DNA from: an uncultured Pseudomonadota bacterium | GTDB taxonomy: Bacteria > Pseudomonadota > Gammaproteobacteria > Steroidobacterales > Steroidobacteraceae | Direction: 5' to 3' | NCBI GenBank assembly: GCA_946479515.1 | Contig: CAMLGF010000004.1 | Span: forward strand, 1 to 64,000 | DNA length: 64,000 nt | Shown: in pieces, positions 52,401 through 60,821 of the stretch | Layout of the letters: every line of letters starts with the position of its first letter | Position numbering within the stretch: the first letter of the stretch is position 1 | Position numbers and translations under genes: made by a program | The notes under the pieces: generated by a model | Databases searched by the model: none | What the model was told of the DNA's origin: nothing | Seen by the model: only the letters and a program-made list of their open reading frames with translations

Positions 52401-53089
52401 TGGGAGTTTCGCGGGCGGCGAGCGACCAGCCGTTCTACGAGCTCATGGTGCGGTTGCGTGACGAAGATGGCACCCTGGTGCCGCCGAACGAGTTCATCCC
52501 GGCGGCCGAGCGCTACAACGTCATGGTCATGGTCGACCGGTGGGTGGTGAAGCGCGCGATCGAACTCTTCGAGACCTGTCCGGCGCACTCGTCGCGGCTG
52601 CCGCTGCTGGCGGTCAATCTCTCGGGCACCTCGATTAATGACGAGGATTTCCTCGAGTTCGTGCTGTCCCGCGTGGGCGACGAACGCGTGGCGCGCGGGT
52701 TGTGTTTCGAGATCACCGAGACGGCCGCGGTCGCCAGCCTGTCCAAGGCCACCTACTTCATGCGCGAGCTGAAGACGCGCGGCTGCCGGTTCGCGCTCGA
52801 CGATTTCGGCAGTGGGGTATCGTCGTTCGTCTATCTGAAGACGCTGCCGGTGGACTTCCTCAAGATCGACGGCCAGTTCGTCGCCAACGTGGCGACGGAC
52901 ATCGTCGATCGCAGCATGGTCGAAGCCATTGCCAAGATCGGTTCCGCCATGCAGGTCGCGACCATCGCCGAGAAGGTGGAGAGCAGCGAAGTGCTGGCAG
53001 TCCTCAAAGGGATCGGCGTCGACTACATCCAGGGGTTCCACCTCGCCGAGCCCGTCTCCATCGACGAAGTTTTCGGGCCAGGGAGCTGA
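49451..53089 (+). CDS. multi-sensor GGDEF-EAL protein (PAS-PAS-GAF-PAS-PAS-GGDEF-EAL)
   Basis: A 1212-residue, apparently cytoplasmic c-di-GMP enzyme. Domains in order: an N-terminal region without a match (1-100), PAS at about 105-215 (VILDHIKDVVITANAEG) and PAS at 230-350 (SLVDNAPEAITVIDPDS). A GAF domain follows at 375-510, then PAS at 525-645 and PAS at 655-780 (QSIGDAVITTDASARIDYLN). GGDEF at 785-945 has an intact motif at 867-871, and EAL occupies 960-1205. The EAL signature reads ELM (997-999), with catalytic ITETAAV and FALDDFGSGVSS present. Both synthase and phosphodiesterase activity are possible. The ATG at 49451 is chosen over a TTG at 49430. Confidence 0.92.
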   Translation: MSKPAEGSPDEESPETTGAAGGGLLSPGRVGLTDLSMRRLHPLLQNQLRELRARVTGGRVSAHELLEMLSRYYDTMDDERRAMVRSLQLMSDEARSLGVEIAEQGAAQLQVILDHIKDVVITANAEGVIDRANPMTERVFGYPAGELLGLRLDVLVPALAEGVSIADGLGKLASSSDTFRGMRHTPEVMARRADGTLFPAEVAVSRARHGRAEVFVLCLRDISERHATEEALRDSEARYRSLVDNAPEAITVIDPDSRRFVEANEPALRLFKMSREQLLAANLDAVSAGMQPDGRPSNVPRQYLRLAAAGDSQVFEWLHRDATGRDIPCEVRLVRMPGKGKPLVRASITDISERKRSEIIIENERAFFALLASNAGLPAVLDVISALVQAVYPRCRCTISVLSPDGSCFALTIARHLPPLLAAVLERTPIEPRRGSCAAAVYSACDVFVPDVANDAHWADRRQVVLDSGFRAVWSMPIKGASGKLLGSVAIYRPEPGLPDSREQVLQSHATRLAALAIERSIAEEALRTSEAKFRGLFEGVIEGVYQSTRDGRLVSVNSAFVKMLGYSSAEEMYALPSSVMLYWSPQDRAEFVRKVDEAGEVRSMEVVLRRRDGSQVVALENSRGVRDGSGRIVGYEGTVADITERKRAEQAMFAEKDRAQVTLQSIGDAVITTDASARIDYLNPVAERLTGWALDEARGRPIGEVLQIIDEATRKPVAYVLDRVLQAGETTVPSDRNVLVNRRGEELAIQETASPIRNREGAAIGAVIVFGDVTKERRLKRALSYQASHDALTGLINRREFDSRLEAAVTAAQRGECEFVLLYVDLDQFKVVNDTCGHSAGDRLLRDITSLLQTRVRASDTIARLGGDEFGILLERCSLEQAERVADSIRQAIHGYRFLWGANSLSVGASIGVVRIVRETTSAAAVLSAADIACYAAKDGGRNRVQVYERDHGTNRHREMQWVGRIARAVEDARLELYAQRIVGVSRAASDQPFYELMVRLRDEDGTLVPPNEFIPAAERYNVMVMVDRWVVKRAIELFETCPAHSSRLPLLAVNLSGTSINDEDFLEFVLSRVGDERVARGLCFEITETAAVASLSKATYFMRELKTRGCRFALDDFGSGVSSFVYLKTLPVDFLKIDGQFVANVATDIVDRSMVEAIAKIGSAMQVATIAEKVESSEVLAVLKGIGVDYIQGFHLAEPVSIDEVFGPGS

Positions 53090-53124
53090 CACCAGTCTCG
53101 GGACTCGTGTAACGTGGGCCCTGC

Positions 53125-54267
53125 ATGGCGGGGAATGCTGAACCAGCGTTTTCGCTGGGTATGGAAGAAGAATATCTGCTCGTGGACCTGGCCACGCGCG
53201 ATCTCATTGCCGATCCGCCGGCCGAACTGCTGCAGCGGTGCATCGCCGAGACCGACGGGCGCGTGAGTCCGGAGTTCCTGCGTTCGCAGCTCGAGGTCAA
53301 GACATCGGTGTGTGCATCGGTGGCGGGCATGCGCCGCGAGCTCGCGGCCCTGCGCCGCAAGGTGTGCGAAGTGACCGCGGACTATGGCATCGCGCCGATC
53401 GCGGCCTCGACGCATCCCTTCGCCCGCCCGATCAAGCGGCCGCCACACACCGACCACGAGCGTTACGCCGACATCGCGCGCGAGGTCCAGGGCGGGGCAC
53501 GGCGCATGATCATCTGCGGCATGCACGTGCACGTCGGGCTCGACGACGACGATCTGCGCATCGACGTCATGAACCAGCTCAAGTATTTCGTGCCGCACCT
53601 GCTGGCCATGAGCTGCTCCTCGCCGTTCTGGGAAGGCGACGACATGGGCATGCAGTCTTTCCGGCTGATGTTGCTGTCGTCACTGCCGCGCACCGGCTTG
53701 CCGGAACATTTCGAGAGCTATGGAGAGTTCAGGCGCCATCTCGACGCACTGGTGCGCAATGGCCTGATCGAGGACACCACCAAGATCTGGTGGGACGTCC
53801 GCCCGAGCTCGCGCTACCCGACGCTCGAGACACGCGTTTTCGATTGCTGCGCGCACCTCGACGATGCCGTGTGCCTGGCGGCGCTGAACCTGTCGCTGGT
53901 GCGCATGCTCTATCGCCTGCGCCGCGAGAACAAGATGTGGCGGCCGTACGCGCACATGCTGATCGCCGAGAACCGCTGGCGCGCCATGCGTTTCGGCACC
54001 GATGCCAGTCTGCTCGATCTGGCGCGCGGCGAGCTGGTGCCGTTCGCGGACCTGCTCGAGGAACTGCTGGCGCTGGTGCGCGAAGACGCCCAGGCGCTCG
54101 GCTGTCTCGCCGAGACGGAGCATGCCCGGACCCTGCTCAAGCGCGGCACCAGCGCGCACCAGCAGGTGGACGTTTACCAGGCGGCGCGAGACCAGGGCGC
54201 CACCGACAGTGAGGCCTTGTCCGCGGTGGTCGGCTGGCTGGCGAAGACCACCTGCGCCGTGAGCTGA
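53125..54267 (+). CDS. YbdK-type carboxylate-amine ligase (glutamate-cysteine ligase 2 family)
   Basis: A 380-residue member of the GCS2 family. FSLGMEEEYLLVDLATRDL near residue 9 is the opening ATP/Glu-binding motif. ASTHPFARP near 93, GMHVHVGLDDDD near 132 and WWDVRPSSRYPTLETRVFDC near 216 are the other conserved blocks. E. coli YbdK has weak gamma-glutamylcysteine ligase activity; the physiological role is unclear. It starts 35 bp after the GGDEF-EAL gene and ends facing the subtilase gene. Confidence 0.92.
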   Translation: MAGNAEPAFSLGMEEEYLLVDLATRDLIADPPAELLQRCIAETDGRVSPEFLRSQLEVKTSVCASVAGMRRELAALRRKVCEVTADYGIAPIAASTHPFARPIKRPPHTDHERYADIAREVQGGARRMIICGMHVHVGLDDDDLRIDVMNQLKYFVPHLLAMSCSSPFWEGDDMGMQSFRLMLLSSLPRTGLPEHFESYGEFRRHLDALVRNGLIEDTTKIWWDVRPSSRYPTLETRVFDCCAHLDDAVCLAALNLSLVRMLYRLRRENKMWRPYAHMLIAENRWRAMRFGTDASLLDLARGELVPFADLLEELLALVREDAQALGCLAETEHARTLLKRGTSAHQQVDVYQAARDQGATDSEALSAVVGWLAKTTCAVS

Positions 54268-54281
54268 GCCGCCGGCTCAGC
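54263..54281. terminator. perfect 8-bp-stem hairpin spanning two convergent stop codons
   Basis: GCTGAGCC and GGCTCAGC flank a 3-nt loop. One arm contains the TGA of the YbdK-type gene and the other the TGA of the convergent subtilase gene. There is no T-tract on either strand, so it could act as a Rho-type or bidirectional barrier or merely protect 3' ends. Confidence 0.45.
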
Positions 54282-55578
54282 CGCTGCAACGGGCATGTCT
54301 CACCAGTTGCGCGAGTGCGGTGCAGGCGTTCACGGATAGATAGGGCCCGCGCGCCGTGTCGTGCTTCACCGTCGACTGGCGGAGCAGCTCGCGCGCCTGC
54401 GCGGCGCTCAGCTTGCCATTTCTCGCGAGCAGCAGTGCGACCACGCCCGTGACCTGCGCGGTGGCCAGCGAGCTTCCCGACGCGAAATCGTAGTGCCCAT
54501 CGGGCACCAGCGTGACGATGTCGCGCGCGGGCGCGCGGAAGACGCCGGCGTCCCCGGCCGTGGATTCGGATTCGGTCACAGGCAACACCTCCGGCAGGCG
54601 ACCGGGGAAGGCGAGCCGCGGATCGGCGGACGCCGCACCGACGACGATGATGCCGGCATCCGTGGCCTTGCCGATCAGCGCTTCGAGCAGGGGATCGCTC
54701 GGCCCGACCAGGCTCAGGTTGATGATCTGCGCGCGCGCGGTGAGCGCATCCGCCAGCGCCTGCGCGATGGTGAAGGAATTGCAGCGGCCGGCGCTGGCTG
54801 CCTGCGGCTGCCAGCAGGCCTTGTACGCATAGAGCGTCACGTCGGGCGCCACGCCGACGATGCCGATGCCATTGTTGGCCGCGGCGGCGATCAAGCCGGC
54901 GACCTGCGTGCCGTGCCGATCCCGGTGAAAGGCCGCGTCGTCGGCGTCGACGTAGTTGCGGGTGAGCTGGGTGCGCCCGGCCAGATCGGGGTGGCCCGTA
55001 TCCATGCCCGTGTCGATGACCGCGACGCGCACTCCGGCGCCGCGGCTGATGGTGTGCGCTTCCACGACATCGAGCGCGCGCACATTGGCTTGCAGGCGCG
55101 CGTAGGGATCGTCGTAGCCCGGCGGGGCATTGTCGGTGCTCGATTCGAATTCGTTCAGCGGCTGCACGATGCGCACGCGCCGATCGGCCCGCAGCCGGTC
55201 GATCACGACCTCGCGCGTGGTGCCCGGCGGGATGCGAAACAGCACACAGTGCATGCCGAGCTGTTCGATTGGCCATTCCGACACCCGCGTCAATGAATAC
55301 TGCCGTGCCAGCTCGCCGATGACCGCGGCGGCCGAGGCGCTCACACGGTAGGTGGAGGTGTTGCCGTAGCCGTGCGCCGTGCCACCCACCGCACCGGCAC
55401 GAGCCGAGACCGGATTGTTCACTGCCACTACGATGAATTGCGCCGGCGCGCTGCGGACTTCGGCAGGCGTCAGCACCGGCGGCGCCGCTGCGCGGCCCAC
55501 ACCGGCAAACAGGCCGGCGAGCATCGCCAGCGCCGCGGCGACGCCTTCAACGAGCGACGGGCTGCGCGAACGTGACAT
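54277..55578 (-). CDS. S8 (subtilisin-like) peptidase lacking the canonical oxyanion Asn, linked to an ECF sigma system
   Basis: A 433-residue secreted protease. The signal peptide is about 10-31, the prodomain-like region about 45-145 (ending RADRRVRIVQPLNEFE), and the catalytic domain about 175-420. Triad: Asp189 in VIDTGMD, His222 in HGTQVAGL, Ser370 in SGSSLATAQ. The segment equivalent to subtilisin AAGN reads AASA (315-318), so Ala318 stands where the oxyanion-hole Asn is expected. AAGGA lies 5 nt before the ATG at 55578, inside the end of the anti-sigma gene (32-bp overlap), so translation is coupled. It may be a slow or partner-dependent protease (inference). Confidence 0.88.
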   Translation of the reverse strand: MSRSRSPSLVEGVAAALAMLAGLFAGVGRAAAPPVLTPAEVRSAPAQFIVVAVNNPVSARAGAVGGTAHGYGNTSTYRVSASAAAVIGELARQYSLTRVSEWPIEQLGMHCVLFRIPPGTTREVVIDRLRADRRVRIVQPLNEFESSTDNAPPGYDDPYARLQANVRALDVVEAHTISRGAGVRVAVIDTGMDTGHPDLAGRTQLTRNYVDADDAAFHRDRHGTQVAGLIAAAANNGIGIVGVAPDVTLYAYKACWQPQAASAGRCNSFTIAQALADALTARAQIINLSLVGPSDPLLEALIGKATDAGIIVVGAASADPRLAFPGRLPEVLPVTESESTAGDAGVFRAPARDIVTLVPDGHYDFASGSSLATAQVTGVVALLLARNGKLSAAQARELLRQSTVKHDTARGPYLSVNACTALAQLVRHARCSG

Positions 55579-56230
55579 TCGGATCCTTGGCGACTACCGC
55601 GGCCACCGACTCGGCGGAGGCGCCGGAGGCAACCGCATCGGCCGAGAGCGCCGCCGTGAAATTGCCTGACGACCCGGGTCCGGAAACGATGCTCAGGCCC
55701 TGGTGCGCCAGCAAGCTATTGACGGTCTCGATGGATGCGGTGGGTTCGAACACCAGGCTGACCGTCGGTGCGTCGGTACGCGCCGGTGCATCGCTGGTGA
55801 CGGTCCGGATGCCCTCGGTGCCGGCATCCGGCGAACGCAGCGCGTCGAAGCCGAACAGGGCCAGTCCGACGCCCTGCACGATGACGGCGGCGGCCAGCCA
55901 GCGCACCGTGCGCGCGGCCCGGCGCGGCTGCGCGGCGCTGGACGGCGTGGCCGCGGTCGCCGATTCCGCGGCCTCGATGCGCGCCCAGAGACGATCGAAG
56001 GAGCGCTGCTCATCGGCGGCTGCGTCCGCCGCGCGCGCCACTGGCTTGGCGCCGGCTTCGCGCAGGTTGCCCGCCAGCAGTCGTTGGGCATCGAGCTCGG
56101 CACGACAGTCGACGCAGGACTGCACGTGCGCCTCCACCCACTCCCGATCGGCCGGCGCCAGGCGGCCGTTGGCGAGCCAGGGCAGCAGATCCCAGGCTTC
56201 GGCATGCGTGTCGGGAATACGGGGGCTCAT
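55547..56230 (-). CDS. anti-sigma factor with zinc-binding N-terminus and subtilase-prodomain-like periplasmic domain
   Basis: A 227-residue single-pass membrane protein. HVQSCVDC (His35, Cys39, Cys42) is a ZAS-type zinc motif that would hold the sigma factor. The membrane helix is about 111-128. The periplasmic tail 155-227 runs beta-alpha-beta then alpha-beta (VSLVFEPTASIETVNSLLA, then AESVAAVVAKDPNVTFAQPV). This is the pattern of subtilase prodomains, which typically end in DPNVxxAxP. Its ATG overlaps the sigma factor stop (ATGA), and its end overlaps the protease start. Confidence 0.85.
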   Translation of the reverse strand: MSPRIPDTHAEAWDLLPWLANGRLAPADREWVEAHVQSCVDCRAELDAQRLLAGNLREAGAKPVARAADAAADEQRSFDRLWARIEAAESATAATPSSAAQPRRAARTVRWLAAAVIVQGVGLALFGFDALRSPDAGTEGIRTVTSDAPARTDAPTVSLVFEPTASIETVNSLLAHQGLSIVSGPGSSGNFTAALSADAVASGASAESVAAVVAKDPNVTFAQPVAR

Positions 56231-56820
56231 GAATTCTCTCCGGACATGCCCGCGAGGGCGGGCAACACTTGTTTGAGGGTCTCGCGTGCGCGGAACAACC
56301 GGGTCTTCACCGTGTTCACGGGGCATTGCAGGATGGCGGCCACTTCCTCGCAGGAGTGGCCCAGCGTGTATGTGAGCTCCAGGGCCATGCGCTGTTCGAC
56401 CGGCAGCCGTTCGAGCCCCAGCGAGAGCCATTGCTGGTTGGTCTCCTCGGTCTCGGTGGACTCGACGCTCACCGAATCTTCGTCGAACTCGTGATCGGCC
56501 ACCGGCCGCAGCTTGGCGCGGCGCAGGGCATTGAGCGCGCGGCGGTAGGCGATGCCGATGATCCAGGTGGACAGCTGCGATGCGCCGCGGAATTCGCCGG
56601 CCTTGGTCCAGACCACCCAGAAGGTGTCGTTGACCACCTCTTCGATGTCCTCGCGTCGCACGGACATGCGCGCGAGCAGGCGGCTCAGACGTTGGTAATA
56701 GCTGGCATACAGGGTGCGGAAGGCGACCTGGTCCCGCGAGCGCGCGATACGCTCGAGCAGCTCCCGTTCGGACTGGTCGTTGCCGGGATTGGGCGCCCGT
56801 GGGGCCTGGGTTTCCACCAT
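56227..56820 (-). CDS. ECF-type RNA polymerase sigma factor
   Basis: A 197-residue sigma-70 family protein with region 2 at about 34-103 (AFRTLYASYYQRL, DTFWVVWTKAGEF, STWIIGIAYRRALNALRR) and region 4 at about 134-186 (LERLPVEQRMALELTYTLGH, CPVNTVKTRLFRARETLKQ). No region 3 is present. The ATG at 56820 has AAGGG 7 nt upstream; the ATG at 56826 is too close to it, and the frame is open further back. It should direct transcription of a small regulon, probably including its own operon, when released from the anti-sigma factor. Confidence 0.93.
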   Translation of the reverse strand: MVETQAPRAPNPGNDQSERELLERIARSRDQVAFRTLYASYYQRLSRLLARMSVRREDIEEVVNDTFWVVWTKAGEFRGASQLSTWIIGIAYRRALNALRRAKLRPVADHEFDEDSVSVESTETEETNQQWLSLGLERLPVEQRMALELTYTLGHSCEEVAAILQCPVNTVKTRLFRARETLKQVLPALAGMSGENS

Positions 56821-56872
56821 CTTCATGCCCTTGAGTACCCACGCTCCGGCGGCAGGTTCCCGATCCGTCGCG

Positions 56873-57628
56873 CTAGCGTCCGGTGGAGAAGCGCCACAGG
56901 GCCGTGACGGCCAGCCGGTCTCCGGCGACGTCGCCGCTGAAGAGCTCGTCGGCCTGCCCATCGGTTCCGAGCCAGGCCAGCTGCAGCTCGAACGGCCTGA
57001 AACCGGCGATCAGCGTGGCGTTGTAATAGTTGAAGCTGCCGCCGTACACCCCCTCGAGGCCGTAATGGCCGAGGCCGGCGGCGAACGAGTAGCGGTCGTT
57101 GAAAGAGTGTCGGCCGGAGATCTCCAGAGCCCACGCGCCATCGTTTTTGTAGCCGGGCGCGGCTGACACAGCCTGGGTATTGGGAGAGTAGATAGCCGCC
57201 ATGAAGAACCGGTTGCGATAGCCGACGGTGGCCGTCAGTTCACTGCGGTTGTAGTTCACCCGCCGCGGATCGTCCGGATACGTGTACTGCGACAGGCGCA
57301 GGTCCACGGACAACTCGTCGCCCACGCGCCAGTACTTGCCGCCCCAGACGTCGAATTCCAGGCTGGGCCCCGGGCCCGGGTTGGGATCGGCATTGGCGAT
57401 GAAGCCTCCCAGGTAAAATTCGCGCGGGAATTCGGCGTCGATGGACGCCTGCGCGGCGGGCTTGCCGCGCGTCAGCGACAGGCCGCGAAACACGAAGTCA
57501 CTGGTCGCACCCACGCTGCCGGACAGGATGGCGGCGGGGCTGCCGGCCTGCCGGGACGCTGGCTCGTCCGCCCGTGCGGCCTCGGCGGCGAGGCACATGA
57601 GCAGCAGTGTTCCGACGATTCGCGTCAC
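56873..57628 (-). CDS. TorF family putative porin
   Basis: A 251-residue outer-membrane protein. The signal peptide is 1-20 (LLLMCLAAEAARA). The mature part opens with SGSVGATSDFVFRGLSLT, the hallmark of the TorF/CHP02001 family. Alternating aromatic strands follow (FYLGGFIANADPN, VDLRLSQYTYPDD) and the protein ends in a barrel-like C-terminus (ALWRFSTGR). The transported substrate is unknown. It is 52 bp upstream of the sigma factor start on the same strand and could share or neighbour its promoter. Confidence 0.87.
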   Translation of the reverse strand: MTRIVGTLLLMCLAAEAARADEPASRQAGSPAAILSGSVGATSDFVFRGLSLTRGKPAAQASIDAEFPREFYLGGFIANADPNPGPGPSLEFDVWGGKYWRVGDELSVDLRLSQYTYPDDPRRVNYNRSELTATVGYRNRFFMAAIYSPNTQAVSAAPGYKNDGAWALEISGRHSFNDRYSFAAGLGHYGLEGVYGGSFNYYNATLIAGFRPFELQLAWLGTDGQADELFSGDVAGDRLAVTALWRFSTGR

Positions 57629-57869
57629 TGACAGGGTTTCTCTGAAGGCCTTCCGTAAGCCGTCGCGAGTCTGACGAGTCGTTCACGGGCTGGCAAGCGA
57701 TGCAAGCGGCGGAATCAGGCCTGCGAGGCGCATCGCAGAACCAGCGACCGGGGAACTCCCCGAGGACGATCTCTCTTCAGTCGCGTCATCCGTGACCGTT
57801 ACCCGGACGCAGCGCCGCACGTTTGCCACCATTCATTACGTCACGTGGGGATGGCGCCGAGTCCTGAAG
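57629..57869. other. divergent intergenic region, porin versus GGDEF-EAL gene
   Basis: About 240 bp that should hold promoters for both genes. The short palindrome GGGGAACTCCCC lies near 57750. No convincing -35/-10 pair or riboswitch is seen. The plus-strand start is uncertain, with in-frame GTG 57792 and ATG 57870 as main options. Confidence 0.35.
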
Positions 57870-60638
57870 ATGATGAGCTTTTCCATGGGGTCATTTCTCG
57901 ATCGCTGGTCGCGCGAGCTGATCGCGTGCGCGGTGATTTATGTCGCCGCCATGGCCGTCATCATTTTCACGCGCTGGGGCGGCGAACCGCTGGCCGGCTG
58001 GGTGAGCGCCTGGGGCAATTTTCCACTCATGGCCCTGATGTTCCTCATGGCCTGGCCGGTGATCCGCGATCGCTCCACGAGCTGGCAGCGCCGCCGCGCG
58101 TTCCAACTGCTGTTCGCGGCGCAGTTGCTCGACCTCGTCGCGAGCATCGGCTGGGGATATGGCGCGCTCACCACCAGCGAGACCTGGGGCGCCTGGCCCG
58201 ACGTGGTCTGGATCGGCTGGTATCCGTTGGCCGCCGCCGCGTTCTCGCTGCTCTACGTGGACCTCGGCGGGCGCCTGAATACCACGCGGTCCCTCGTCGA
58301 CTTCGCGACTCTGGTCATCGGCTTCGGCGCCTTGCTGTGGTTCACCGCTCTCGAGCCCCTGACCAGGATGAGCATGGCCGAACTGGGCGTGAACTGGTCC
58401 GCCGCCACGTACGGAATCGGCAATGGCGTCTGCGTGATCGCCGCGGCGATGGTCGCCATGCAGGTCACCGACTGGCGCGCCCAGAAAGCGGTCGCCTGGT
58501 TGCTCGTGGCCATGGTGGCGACGCTGATCGCCGACCTGGCCTGGGTGGTCGCCGAACTCAACGAGCGCTATCAGCCGGGCGCCGCCATCGATCTTTTCTA
58601 TCCTGCCTTCTACCTGTGTGTGATCCAGAGCCTGAACCTGCAGCGGCGGGCCGTCGCGCAACCCGTGACGCGCGGCCTGCAGGGCGACCTGCGCGGGTCC
58701 CTGCCGGTGGTTGCGCTCATGGTGGGCGTGGTCGCCTTGCTCAACGAGAAACTCAACCTCGCCGACGCGGATTCGCCGGTGCTGGTGTTCGTGGTGCTGT
58801 TTGCCACGGTGCTGGTCGTGGTGAGTCAGGCGCTGGCCACGCGCGAGGTGGTGGGCCTGCATCGCGAGGTGGCGACGCGCCGCTTCGACGAGCGCCTGAC
58901 CGAACTGGTGCGCCGCTCCAGCGACATGATCGCGATCTGCGACATCGACGGAACGTTGCGCTACGCGAGTCCCTCCTCGGAGCAGCTGCTGGGCGCACGG
59001 CCGGGCGAGCTCGCCGGGCGGAAGATAGACGCGCTGCTCGGCCCCGAGGGGGCGCACGTGCGCGACGTGTTCGACAAGGTCGCGGCGGCGGCGCACGCCG
59101 AGCAGAGCGCCAATTTCGCCATTCCGCAGCCGGATGGCGAGAAACGCTCTTACAAGATGGTGATCGCCAACCTGTGCCACGTGGAGTCGATCCGCGGCCT
59201 GACACTGAACATCCGCGACATCACCGACGCCACGCGCTTGCACGATCAGCTGCACACGCTGGCATTCCACGATTCGCTGACGCTGCTCGCCAACCGCTCG
59301 CTGTTCACGGATCGCGTGCACCAGGCGCTCAACCATCTGGCCGACGGCATGACGCCCGCGGTGCTGTTCGTCGATGTCGACAATTTCAAGACGGTCAACG
59401 ACAGCCTGGGTCACGGCGCGGGCGACCAGCTGCTGCGGGGTTTCGCGCATCGCCTCGTGCAGTGCACGCGCGCGGGAGATACGGTTGCGCGGCTCGGCGG
59501 CGATGAATACGGCGTGCTCATCGATCACGCCGGCGGGGAGGAGGCGGCCATGGCGGTGGCCCGTCAGATCCTCGATGCCTGCCGGCAGCCTTTTGAGATC
59601 GAGGGGCGCCAGCTGCGCGTTGGCGCGAGCGTGGGCGTGGCCCTCGCCGATCGGGTGAGCACGGTGGAGCGGCTGATGCGCAATGCCGACGCGGCCATGT
59701 ATTCGGCCAAGTCGCATGGCAAGGGACGCGCCGAAGTCTTCCGGCCGGAAATGCTGCGCGCCGCGCGTCGCCGCATGCGCATCGAAAACGAGCTGGCCAC
59801 CGCCATCGAAGCGGGGCAGCTGGAGGCTCACTACCAACCCGTGGTCGACCTCGGCTCGCGTCATCTGGTGGGCGTCGAGGCGCTCATGCGCTGGCGGCAT
59901 CCCGCGCGCGGCCTGGTGATGCCCGGCGAGTTCATCCCGCTGGCGGAGGAGACCGGGCAGATCGTGCCGATGACGCGTTGGATGCTGAACCGGGCCTGCC
60001 AGGACGCGGTGCGGCTGCAACGCGAAATACCGCACGGCGAGGGCTTGCGCGTCTCGGTCAACGTGTCCAGCCGCTATCTCAATCAGGGCAATGTCGTCGC
60101 TGAGGTGCGCGCCGCGCTCGGCGCCCACGGGTTGCGGCCCGATTGCCTGATACTCGAGGTGACCGAGAGCCTGTTGCTCGACAATTCTTCGCAGCTCGAG
60201 CGCACGTTCAGCGAGCTGAAGGCCATCGGCGTCCGGCTGGCGCTCGACGATTTCGGCACCGGCTACTCGTCGCTGGCCTATCTACACCGCTTTCCCATCG
60301 ACATCCTCAAGATCGACAGGTCCTTCGTCGAACGGCTGGCCCGCGGCGCAGGCGCGCAGGGTGTCGACGCCGTGGCGCTGGCGCGCGCCATCCTGTCCCT
60401 GGCCACGGCGCTCGGGCTCGACACCGTGGCCGAGGGCATCGAGGACGATGACCAGCGCGACACGCTGCTCGAGCTCGGCTGCCGCACGGGGCAGGGCTAT
60501 TCCTTCGGCAAGGCCATGCCGGTCGAGGAGATCGCGGAGACCGCCGTCACCCGCCGCCGCAGCGTGCTGGCGGGCAACCTGGCAGGCCACGTCGAGTACT
60601 CCGCGACCGGCCGTTTCCATCACTTGGACAAGGCCTGA
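57870..60638 (+). CDS. membrane-bound PAS-GGDEF-EAL protein
   Basis: About 922 residues. The first 300 or so form eight to ten membrane helices (IACAVIYVAAMAVIIF, FPLMALMFLMAWPVI and others) as a membrane sensor of a type I do not recognise. A PAS domain follows (about 345-455, SSDMIAICDIDGTLRYASPS). GGDEF carries GGDEY at 543-547, and EAL is complete (GVEALMRWRHPARG, EVTESLLL, LALDDFGTGYSSLAYL, LKIDRSFV). Synthase and phosphodiesterase motifs both look intact. The ATG at 57870 is chosen because the first helix follows closely; a GTG at 57792 is possible. Confidence 0.9.
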   Translation: MMSFSMGSFLDRWSRELIACAVIYVAAMAVIIFTRWGGEPLAGWVSAWGNFPLMALMFLMAWPVIRDRSTSWQRRRAFQLLFAAQLLDLVASIGWGYGALTTSETWGAWPDVVWIGWYPLAAAAFSLLYVDLGGRLNTTRSLVDFATLVIGFGALLWFTALEPLTRMSMAELGVNWSAATYGIGNGVCVIAAAMVAMQVTDWRAQKAVAWLLVAMVATLIADLAWVVAELNERYQPGAAIDLFYPAFYLCVIQSLNLQRRAVAQPVTRGLQGDLRGSLPVVALMVGVVALLNEKLNLADADSPVLVFVVLFATVLVVVSQALATREVVGLHREVATRRFDERLTELVRRSSDMIAICDIDGTLRYASPSSEQLLGARPGELAGRKIDALLGPEGAHVRDVFDKVAAAAHAEQSANFAIPQPDGEKRSYKMVIANLCHVESIRGLTLNIRDITDATRLHDQLHTLAFHDSLTLLANRSLFTDRVHQALNHLADGMTPAVLFVDVDNFKTVNDSLGHGAGDQLLRGFAHRLVQCTRAGDTVARLGGDEYGVLIDHAGGEEAAMAVARQILDACRQPFEIEGRQLRVGASVGVALADRVSTVERLMRNADAAMYSAKSHGKGRAEVFRPEMLRAARRRMRIENELATAIEAGQLEAHYQPVVDLGSRHLVGVEALMRWRHPARGLVMPGEFIPLAEETGQIVPMTRWMLNRACQDAVRLQREIPHGEGLRVSVNVSSRYLNQGNVVAEVRAALGAHGLRPDCLILEVTESLLLDNSSQLERTFSELKAIGVRLALDDFGTGYSSLAYLHRFPIDILKIDRSFVERLARGAGAQGVDAVALARAILSLATALGLDTVAEGIEDDDQRDTLLELGCRTGQGYSFGKAMPVEEIAETAVTRRRSVLAGNLAGHVEYSATGRFHHLDKA

Positions 60639-60821
60639 CGGTCCGCGCCGCGGCGCTGACATAACGCGTGGGGGCGCTTCTCATAATCCCCCGATGGGTC
60701 CTGCGGCGTCCCGGATCGCGGAAAAGATGCGAATTGAATGCGCTTGCAGCCGGGAACGCTCATCTACTCTTTGCCCCGCATTTACCTAGTACAAATAGAA
60801 CGAGCAGCGGAGAGAGAGCCG

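Noticed and set aside
57891..60128. Long minus-strand open frame (about 745 codons) opposite the membrane GGDEF-EAL gene
   Set aside because: His/Arg/Gly-rich low-complexity product with no domain, lying fully under a gene with intact GGDEF and EAL motifs.
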